From NCBI GenBank assembly GCA_018813375.1, contig JAHJBU010000101.1, forward strand, positions 1-11,794: a DNA stretch of 11,794 nucleotides, in the 5' to 3' direction. The stretch is from Patescibacteria group bacterium (lineage in GTDB: Bacteria > Patescibacteriota > Microgenomatia > UBA1400 > PJMF01). The position numbers and the translations under genes were made by a program. Shown here in pieces: positions 5,865-11,794 of this stretch. The first letter of the stretch is position 1, and every line of letters starts with the position of its first letter. The notes beneath the pieces are model-generated. The model worked only from the letters and a program-made list of their open reading frames with translations, was not told where the DNA came from and did no database searches.

Positions 5865-8030
5865 TCAATCTTTGTTCCCAAAGACCTCTGGAGGAGTATA
5901 TTGATCAATGGTATAGCGAACTCGTTGGGATTTCTTTATTGTCTTTGGTTTATTTTCTATTTGTAGTTTATTTTGAATCTGATTATTTACAACTAGAGAC
6001 CCGTCTTGTACTTGGTTTTTTTTTACCAAGACATCATTATTTTTTTCTACCCGGACGTCATTTCTCACCTGATTTTTCCCTACCTGAGGCTTATTTTCTC
6101 TCTCTGAATAATAGTCCTCGGGTTTTTCTTGAGTTTTTTCCTCTGCTTTTTTAGTCGGAGCGTTCTTGCTCAGGATTGACTCTTCTCTTGGGAAACGAGG
6201 TTTAGCAATAACACTTTTTTTACTCTGACTTTTTTCTTGGAGCAACTCTTCTGGGTCAGTGGTAATAACCACATGTTCGTCTTGGCTGGCTACAACTCGT
6301 AGCGCTACATGGTTTTGTCCGGCAAAGAAAATTCCTTCGCCCACATCAGCAGCCATTAGCAATTGTCGCTCTCCTTCAGATAAATAGAAAGCTTGGGTTA
6401 GCGCAGGAATAGAAACGGTTGACTGCTTCATTAAAAACTGAATAGAAGAGTTGCTGACAATGGCTTTTCCATATTCATTGTTTAAAAAGTCCTCTACGTC
6501 TTGAGTAATTGTGGTGATGCCCAAATAATATTTCCGAGCTCTTTTTGCCATGGTATGAATAAAGCTAGCGCTGTCTTGGTGTTTCATAAAGTACCAGGCT
6601 TCATCAATGACTAAAATGCGTTTTTTAAGGGTTTTTTTAACTCGAGTCCAGATAAAGTCAAGGATAATATACATAGCTATTGGTCGTAGTTCTTCCTCCA
6701 TTTCTTTAACAGAAAAGACGGTAAACTGATTAGTAATGTCAACGTTGGAAGCATGATCAAAAATACCTCTAAATGAGCCGGTAATGAACTTTTCTAACCG
6801 CATGGCTAGATCGTTGGTTCCATCACTTTCAAAACCAATTAGTGCTTTATAGAGATCTTCCATTAGTGGAGGCTGGTTGTTTTGTGTAGCTGGGTCAGGG
6901 GTAATTCCTTTGGCTTTATAAGTAGCTACTAAAGCTCTGTCTAATAAAGCTTCTTGCTGGGCAGTCATGTCACCCAGCATTATTTTAAGTAAGCCATGAA
7001 GTGAGATAATTTTTTGACCAAGCTCGTTTTCACCCTCTTCATAGATGGCGCTTAGATCAAAAGGATTAATTTTAGCCTCAGAGCTAAAGGTAAAATTAAT
7101 ATATTCGCCACCAACAGATATTGCTAGTTTTTCATATTCATGCTCTGGATCAAGAATAATTATTTCTGCTCCAAACATTAATTGACGCAGTGTTTCAAGC
7201 TTCACAGCGTAGGATTTACCAGCACCAGATTTAGCAAAAACAACCATGTTGGCATTTTCCATTTTAAAGCGGTCAAAAATTACCAATGATTCATTGTGTT
7301 CGTTGATGCCATAAACAATTCCGGTTTCCATTGTTAGCTCTGATGACGTAAAGGGGAAGGTTGTGGCAAGAGAAGTAGTATCCATATTGCGCGTCACGTT
7401 AAGCCTATCAATTCCCATCGGAAGAGTAGTTTTAAAGCCCTCTCCCATCTGCAAGGTAGCTTTTTTAGAGACAATTAAAAGCGATCCTAGAGTTGATTGA
7501 ACCGCCGAAGTGACTTTGTTTAGCTGTTCTAAAGAATCAGCTTTAATAGTGATGTATAGTCCAAATTGGAAAAATCTTTCTGCGCCTTTAGCTAGTTGCT
7601 CTCTAATTATTCGTGCGTCTTCTAGTTTAACTTCGGTGTTGATGTTACTGATTTTACCTGATCTTAAATCTGATTGGATTTCTGCCTCCATCTCTGTAAT
7701 TTTGCGCTTTAGATCATCTAAAATTTCTTTAGATTCCACTGGAAAAATAAACATTGAGGTGTTGGTTTGATGAGGAAAGTTAATTAAAGGAGACAGCCAG
7801 TTGGCTGGGACAGCTCGAGGATAACCTGCCACAAATAATGTTCTGGTGTAAGTTGAATTGATTTTTTGATAAGTAAAATCAAGCTCAATTGCTTCTGGGG
7901 CAATGATGTCTTGGATACTAACTAAACCACGGCTAAACTCTTTGATTTTAGCTAAGTTTTGTTCTTCTTTGCTTTTTTTTTGATTATCCTTTTTTTTTAA
8001 AAATGGTAGGGGCAGGTTAAATGGTGACAT
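5865..8030 (-). CDS. VirB4-type conjugation/secretion ATPase
   Basis: VirB4-family ATPases power type IV secretion and conjugation at the cytoplasmic membrane. The 721-residue protein has a basic N-terminus, an N-terminal region without a transmembrane segment (about 36-230), and a HerA/FtsK-like ATPase core. Walker A is AKSGAGKSYA (266-275), with alanine in place of the usual first glycine. Walker B is RILVIDEAWYFM (471-482), with D476 and E477. ITTITQDVEDFL (505-516) and the EGIFFAGQNHVALRV segment also fit the TraC/VirB4 family. The tail (about 596-705) is charged and Asn/Gln-rich, with degenerate repeats of about ten residues. The TraC-like gene ends directly at its start, TAA followed by ATG. 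It ends in TGA about 100 nt before dnaA. Whether it serves DNA transfer, protein export or pilus assembly cannot be told from the sequence. Confidence 0.9.
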   Translation of the reverse strand: MSPFNLPLPFLKKKDNQKKSKEEQNLAKIKEFSRGLVSIQDIIAPEAIELDFTYQKINSTYTRTLFVAGYPRAVPANWLSPLINFPHQTNTSMFIFPVESKEILDDLKRKITEMEAEIQSDLRSGKISNINTEVKLEDARIIREQLAKGAERFFQFGLYITIKADSLEQLNKVTSAVQSTLGSLLIVSKKATLQMGEGFKTTLPMGIDRLNVTRNMDTTSLATTFPFTSSELTMETGIVYGINEHNESLVIFDRFKMENANMVVFAKSGAGKSYAVKLETLRQLMFGAEIIILDPEHEYEKLAISVGGEYINFTFSSEAKINPFDLSAIYEEGENELGQKIISLHGLLKIMLGDMTAQQEALLDRALVATYKAKGITPDPATQNNQPPLMEDLYKALIGFESDGTNDLAMRLEKFITGSFRGIFDHASNVDITNQFTVFSVKEMEEELRPIAMYIILDFIWTRVKKTLKKRILVIDEAWYFMKHQDSASFIHTMAKRARKYYLGITTITQDVEDFLNNEYGKAIVSNSSIQFLMKQSTVSIPALTQAFYLSEGERQLLMAADVGEGIFFAGQNHVALRVVASQDEHVVITTDPEELLQEKSQSKKSVIAKPRFPREESILSKNAPTKKAEEKTQEKPEDYYSERENKPQVGKNQVRNDVRVEKNNDVLVKKNQVQDGSLVVNNQIQNKLQIENKPKTIKKSQRVRYTIDQYTPPEVFGNKD

Positions 8031-9032
8031 TTATAACTTTGGTTTTTGAGCTATCTCCTTTAGGGCGTGATTAATATCATCTTGAATTATTTTTTCAGCT
8101 CCTTCGCCCGGGGCTTTATTAGCAATAGGCTCTGTTGCTTGAATTGGGGTCATGGAAGGAGCTGGGACCATAGTTGGAGTTGGAGCTGGCGTAGCAACCG
8201 GTGGCATAATAATTGGTGATTCAGCAACGCTGATTTCTTCAGCTGGTTTGGCAATTGACGCGATTGGAGCAATGGGGCTAGCTGGAGCAGTTGGGGCAAT
8301 GGGGTTAGTTGGAGTAGCTGGGGTAGCTGGGGTTTTCATAAAATTTCCTCTAACTTGAGCTTGTACCAAGGCAGTGGTGTAACTCTGACTATCTGTTATT
8401 TCTTGTCCCTCTGTTGCCTCAGGATTATAATTAGTATAGAACAATCGAATGATTTCTTGGGTTGTTAATTGGTGGGCAAGTAGTCCAATTCGATTAAATT
8501 GAGCAATAATGTGGTCCCGTTTGGGTTCCAGCAGACTTTGAGCTTTTTCTAAAATAACATTTTTTTCAATTCCTTCAATATTTTGTTCTTTAAAGCCAGA
8601 AACGACATTTTGTGCTAGGGTAAGTCCCATCTCTAGTGAGCTAGCTGGAATAACCACAAAGAATTTTTTATCTATAACATTGCGCTCTTTAATTAAGTCA
8701 TTTACAAATTGGCTATAGCTTTTAATCCAAACCCTCTTCTTCTCATCAGTGGCTTCCTCCCCCTGTTCTTCTAAAAGTTTTAAATATGTAGAAATATCTT
8801 TAGTCTGAGACTGAATTACGATTTGAATAGGAAAGTTAAGTGAATTCAATAAGCCTGCGTAAGCATAAATAACTGCATCTTGTTCTTGCTCTGCTAGTAG
8901 GCCAAAGTTCATGGCATTCACACTCAGGATTACCGATGTAGAACCATTTTTAAGGATAACAATATTGTTGATGATATCGTAAATATCTAAGAAATTTTGG
9001 CTAGTGGAAGAAATAGTGTTTTTGTCTGTCAT
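8031..9032 (-). CDS. TraC-like protein (stand-alone VirB4 N-terminal-type domain) with Pro/Ala-rich tail
   Basis: Residues about 13-200 resemble the TraC-like domain that accompanies VirB4 ATPases in Gram-positive and CPR secretion modules: FLDIYDIINNIVILKNGST, then VILSVNAMNFGLLAEQEQD, SLNFPIQIVIQSQ and KKFFVVIPASS. No Walker motifs are present, so it is not an ATPase. Residues about 234-305 are a long Pro/Ala/Thr linker (PATPATP, PIAPTAPASPIAP), and a short acidic-amphipathic helix ends the protein (311-328). No transmembrane helix is visible; it is probably cytoplasmic and may bind the membrane or the ATPase. Its stop codon abuts the VirB4 start, so the two are probably translationally coupled. 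It is 31 nt downstream of the PrgI-like gene. The family call is inferred from pattern and neighbours. Confidence 0.72.
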   Translation of the reverse strand: MTDKNTISSTSQNFLDIYDIINNIVILKNGSTSVILSVNAMNFGLLAEQEQDAVIYAYAGLLNSLNFPIQIVIQSQTKDISTYLKLLEEQGEEATDEKKRVWIKSYSQFVNDLIKERNVIDKKFFVVIPASSLEMGLTLAQNVVSGFKEQNIEGIEKNVILEKAQSLLEPKRDHIIAQFNRIGLLAHQLTTQEIIRLFYTNYNPEATEGQEITDSQSYTTALVQAQVRGNFMKTPATPATPTNPIAPTAPASPIAPIASIAKPAEEISVAESPIIMPPVATPAPTPTMVPAPSMTPIQATEPIANKAPGEGAEKIIQDDINHALKEIAQKPKL

Positions 9033-9063
9033 AAAAAGAGTATTATTTATCTTATCAGATTTT

Positions 9064-10161
9064 TTAGCCTAAGCTCCTTATCTCAATTGGGTCTACTACT
9101 TCCCCCTCTAGCATTATTTCTTGGGGGTGGAATTGATATTGATCGTGATTAATGGAAATACTGTAATTACCGCTTTTAAGAGGCGTGCTAATAAAAAATT
9201 GACCCAAAGCGTTGCTTTTTACTGCTCTTACCACTCTATTTTCGTCGTCTTTTATTTCTATAATGGCTTCTGGAATAAGTTCATTGTTATTTGTTAAAAT
9301 CATCCCCACTAATTTATTAGGCCTCGTTGGCTTACTTGGAAAAGGAAGAGCTACATTAAAAGTTACGGCTTGATCATCTGTAGTTTTACTCTCATTGACT
9401 AGATTGTTTTCTATGTAGACAGCTTGTTGCTCAGTTGTTTGATTGTTAACTTTTTCTAAACCTTGATGAGCCACAACCTCAGTTGATTCGGTTTCTGGAA
9501 TACTGAGGGATGTTGCCACCTGCGTGATTGCTAATGCAGACTTCTTTTTAGACTTGGTGGTTTGGTTATATGCCACAGCCTTATCTTTAGAAATAGCTGA
9601 GCCCACAAGGCTTCTGGTTCTAACTTTAAGGTTGGGCTTATTGCGTTGTTTGGTCGCCTCCACTTGTACGGGGGTAATGTCGTTAAAAGATTGCATGATG
9701 TTTTGTATTCGAGACTGAAGGTTTAAATCATTTTGGTCATAGCCGTGCATACCAGACCTAGTAGAGGTTAAATATTCCTTAATACGTTGGCGTCTGGCTG
9801 GAGTTAAATCTAGCTCATCTTGAGCCTCTAGATTTTTTTGCCCAGCTTTAAAAAGAAATAGGTCTGGAATTTTTGCAGATTTTTTCCAGAAAAATTTAGT
9901 TGGTTGGTGTAGTATTTTAAAAAACGTTATAATCCAGTGATCTAGAGGTCTTTCTGCTATTGGTAGAAAGGCTGCGGCAGCGCCTAGAGAGACTGTGATG
10001 AAGATGAGTGGCCATTTTATTATGTCTGGTAGGTTGGTGGCGTGAATAATCAATCCTAATATAGATCCGGCAGCTAGCTCGGCAAATTGTTTAAGCGTCA
10101 TGCTACCAATAATATGGAAACGATAACCAACAATGTCCTGAGGGATAGGATGTTCGCGCAT
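9064..10161 (-). CDS. PrgI-family membrane protein fused to a carboxypeptidase-regulatory-like domain
   Basis: The N-terminus (PIPQDIVGYRFHIIGSMTLKQ) and the following two membrane helices (about 25-44 and 50-68) with ERPLDHWIITFFKILHQPTKF match PrgI family proteins, the small VirB3-like partners encoded just before VirB4 in many Gram-positive and CPR modules. Typical PrgI proteins have roughly 100-150 residues. Here a long hydrophilic Lys/Gln/Thr-rich region (about 110-275) follows, then a C-terminal beta domain (about 281-363) with KLVGMILTNNNELIPEAIIE and NALGQFFISTPLKSGNYSI. This is the pattern of carboxypeptidase-regulatory-like (Big/CNA-B-like) folds. No third transmembrane helix is visible, so both termini would be on the same side, most likely cytoplasmic. 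The fusion is unusual for an otherwise small membrane protein. There is no Shine-Dalgarno sequence before the ATG. Confidence 0.8.
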   Translation of the reverse strand: MREHPIPQDIVGYRFHIIGSMTLKQFAELAAGSILGLIIHATNLPDIIKWPLIFITVSLGAAAAFLPIAERPLDHWIITFFKILHQPTKFFWKKSAKIPDLFLFKAGQKNLEAQDELDLTPARRQRIKEYLTSTRSGMHGYDQNDLNLQSRIQNIMQSFNDITPVQVEATKQRNKPNLKVRTRSLVGSAISKDKAVAYNQTTKSKKKSALAITQVATSLSIPETESTEVVAHQGLEKVNNQTTEQQAVYIENNLVNESKTTDDQAVTFNVALPFPSKPTRPNKLVGMILTNNNELIPEAIIEIKDDENRVVRAVKSNALGQFFISTPLKSGNYSISINHDQYQFHPQEIMLEGEVVDPIEIRSLG

Positions 10162-10211
10162 ATTTTTATGGTAACAGTTTTCTGATTAGGAGGGGAGGGG
10201 TGGAGAGATTA

Positions 10212-10817
10212 TTAATTTGCAAGAAATTTTTCTGGTCCTGGTTGGTTTTGTGAAAGCTCGTTTTCCCAAGATTGCAGAAATGACTGTTGATTGGTGGGGG
10301 AGAAATACCACTTTTGTTCAACGGTATTGTCTTGTGTATGAGCAATAACAACTAAGCCTTCGTCTAGAAATACATAAGCTTTGGCAGCAATGCTTGTGTC
10401 AGAGACAAACAGAGAGAGCTCTGGTTGATTAAATTGATTAATATATTGTTCAAGAGTGTGGTTTTTATCATAAACCAAGCGTTCTTTGATAAATATTACT
10501 ACACCAGATTTGTTTATTCCTACCTGAGTAGGAATGGTGGGAAAATCAGATGAATATTGTAGGGTTGTATAATAATTGTTTTTAGTTACACCACTTGGTT
10601 GTCCTAGTTGTTTGGTAACGTCAGCAACAGAGCTAATTCCAGGAACAATAAAGTTCCAAGCATTACTGTGATGGGAGGGTGGGGTGGGAGGAGTTAGGGT
10701 GCGTAAAATTGCAGACAAAATTAGAAGAAATACTAGGCTTGAGATAAAAATTATTAACCAGTGTTGAATCAGCCAGCTTATTGTTTTTTTTAGATAAAGT
10801 AGTGGTGAGTGAGTCAT
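10212..10817 (-). CDS. Single-pass membrane protein with extracytoplasmic domain, BamE-like motif
   Basis: I do not recognise this gene with certainty. The 201-residue product has a short basic cytoplasmic end (KK at 10-11), a membrane helix at about 18-39 (WLIQHWLIIFISSLVFLLIL), a Pro/Ser linker (42-52), and a soluble domain of about 145 residues. The segment PGISSVADVTKQLGQPSG (59-76) resembles the G-x-s-x-x-x-V-x-x-x-LG-x-P motif of SmpA/BamE-like domains, and beta strands follow (YYTTLQYS, VVIFIKERLVYD). No lipobox is present. It sits 16 nt after the metallopeptidase gene and 50 nt before the PrgI-like gene, where other modules encode small secretion or pilus components. The 50-nt gap has a polypyrimidine tract on the coding strand and no clear signal. 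Confidence 0.65.
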   Translation of the reverse strand: MTHSPLLYLKKTISWLIQHWLIIFISSLVFLLILSAILRTLTPPTPPSHHSNAWNFIVPGISSVADVTKQLGQPSGVTKNNYYTTLQYSSDFPTIPTQVGINKSGVVIFIKERLVYDKNHTLEQYINQFNQPELSLFVSDTSIAAKAYVFLDEGLVVIAHTQDNTVEQKWYFSPTNQQSFLQSWENELSQNQPGPEKFLAN

Positions 10818-10833
10818 ATTTTAATATTACTAT

Positions 10834-11794
10834 TTAAAATTCTATCTCAAAGACGTTGTTTTTAAACCAATTATACTCATCGCTGTCATTGGCTTTGAAG
10901 TTATATTTGCCACCAGAAAAATTATAAGTTTGGTAGACTACATATAAAGCAGTGCCTTCGGCAAATGCTTCATAACCACCGCTTTTTTCATTATCAGAGC
11001 TACATCTAGTAGGAAATGGATAGGTAAAACAGCTTGTGTTATGAAGATGAGTGAGAAAATCTGTGCGTAAGCCTGAGTTGCGATAGTCTAAAGTGTGGCC
11101 TAGTTCGTGAATGAGAGTGTATTCTAAGCTAGCGTTAGTAAAAGATAAGCCATAGTCGTAAATACCAATTGCTCCGGCAGAGAATGCCCATCCGCCATAA
11201 CCACCTCCGTCTTCAAACTCTCCGCGTGGTAAAGGATAAATTTTTAATTGACCGCTTTGACAAATTAATTTAGTAAAATTAATACTAGTTCCAGCGCGGT
11301 ATGAAAATAACCCAATTAGGCGGTTCCATTGTTCGGGTGTCCAAGCAACAGAGTTAAGTTGATCGTCGCCACTACCTATAGAAAACCCAGCTTCTCCTGG
11401 TACAAAACAGCCAATGTCTGGTTTGCCGACCGTAATGCTTGCAAAGTCAGCCACGCTATCGGTGACACTGCCGCTTTCATCTAAAACTTCAAAGGAAAAT
11501 GTGAAGCTATTGTTTATCGCTATGTCTTCACCGCTTATTTCAACAGCATAAGAAATGATAATGGGTGAGGTGATGGGTTCTGTGCCGATTTGTTCAATAA
11601 TTTTTTCAGTTTGGTCAGGTAAGCTGAGTGGATTATCACCTAAATATGACCAGACGTCTTTGGTTTCGCTAGGTATCATTTCAATAACATAGGAATTTTT
11701 TGGGGTAATGATAATAGAGTATGTGACTGTGGTTGGCTGGTTGTTTTCTAAGTAAGAGATAGAGGTTTTTTTATCAATGTCAACATACTGAGAA
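10834..11794 (-). CDS. Partial exported zinc metallopeptidase (HExxH), 5' end missing
   Basis: The frame is open to the right edge, so at least 319 residues are visible and the start, including any signal peptide, is outside the window. An internal ATG at 11677-11679 is probably not the true start, since 38 further sense codons precede it. The beginning has beta-rich segments (YSIIITP, PIIISYAVEI, FSFEVLDESG) resembling Ig-like surface domains. Counted from that internal ATG, the catalytic motif HELGH is at 191-195 (LIHELGHTLDYR), with a likely third zinc ligand E237 in YEAFAEG. That is a gluzincin-like arrangement, similar in form to anthrax-lethal-factor-type proteases. Several cysteines (C91, C140, C217, C226) fit an extracytoplasmic location. 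Its substrate is unknown. It is 16 nt upstream of the single-pass membrane protein and may be cotranscribed with the secretion module, for example for wall remodelling or release of a surface protein. Confidence 0.72.
   Translation of the reverse strand, partial: SQYVDIDKKTSISYLENNQPTTVTYSIIITPKNSYVIEMIPSETKDVWSYLGDNPLSLPDQTEKIIEQIGTEPITSPIIISYAVEISGEDIAINNSFTFSFEVLDESGSVTDSVADFASITVGKPDIGCFVPGEAGFSIGSGDDQLNSVAWTPEQWNRLIGLFSYRAGTSINFTKLICQSGQLKIYPLPRGEFEDGGGYGGWAFSAGAIGIYDYGLSFTNASLEYTLIHELGHTLDYRNSGLRTDFLTHLHNTSCFTYPFPTRCSSDNEKSGGYEAFAEGTALYVVYQTYNFSGGKYNFKANDSDEYNWFKNNVFEIEF

Noticed and set aside
5837..6154. Plus-strand ORF of 105 codons
   Set aside because: It is antisense to the well-supported VirB4 C-terminal tail and has no family features.
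8152..8358. Gly/Ala/Val-rich plus-strand ORF of 68 codons
   Set aside because: It is the reverse complement of the Pro/Ala/Thr-rich linker of the TraC-like protein, a compositional shadow.
10166..10351. Minus-strand ORF of 61 codons
   Set aside because: It lies in another frame of the membrane-protein gene at 10212-10817, which has a clear membrane helix and continuous frame.
1..11794. CRISPR arrays, tRNA or rRNA genes, insertion sequences
   Set aside because: I saw no regularly spaced repeats, no tRNA-like cloverleaf signals, no rRNA stretches and no transposase reading frame.

Overview
The window looks like the replication-origin region of a small-genome, AT-rich bacterium, most likely of the Candidate Phyla Radiation (Patescibacteria) and perhaps Microgenomates. 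The reasons are: a short five-helix YidC, a VirB4 system split into a PrgI-like protein, a separate TraC-like N-domain and an ATPase, few Shine-Dalgarno sequences, and many short intergenic gaps. The lineage is inferred from gene content, not measured. TGA is a stop here: rpmH ends with TGA at the expected L34 C-terminus. That argues against the Gracilibacteria/SR1 code, in which TGA encodes glycine. Every gene I can support is on the minus strand, so transcription runs from high to low coordinates.

Right part (about 5865-11794): a type IV secretion/conjugation-like module. In transcription order it holds a partial exported zinc metallopeptidase (HELGH), a membrane-anchored protein with one N-terminal helix and a faint BamE-like motif, a PrgI-type membrane protein fused to a carboxypeptidase-regulatory-like beta domain, a TraC-like protein with a Pro/Ala-rich tail, and a VirB4-type ATPase. 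The last two genes abut (TAA directly followed by ATG).

Centre (about 3915-5843): dnaA and the origin. The dnaA promoter carries two DnaA boxes between its -35 and -10 elements. The same box pair recurs with identical spacing downstream of dnaA, in the 313-bp dnaA-dnaN gap. That gap also contains further DnaA boxes, a perfect 13-bp palindrome, an AT-rich 18-nt tandem repeat and, next to dnaN, an array that looks like the Bacillus-type basal unwinding system: DnaA box, GC-rich spacer, six in-register DnaA-trios, then an AT tract. I consider this the chromosomal oriC.

Left part (1-3914): dnaN, rpmH (45 codons), rnpA, yidD, yidC, jag, rnhA and a truncated unknown gene, all read away from the origin. 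In many bacteria rpmH-rnpA-yidC-jag diverges from dnaA-dnaN; here the two blocks are fused head-to-tail in one direction. The left genes supply the sliding clamp, ribosomal protein L34, the RNase P protein, membrane-protein insertion factors, an RNA-binding KH/R3H protein and RNase HI. The dnaA and secretion-module genes are transcribed towards the origin, so they would face the replication fork head-on.
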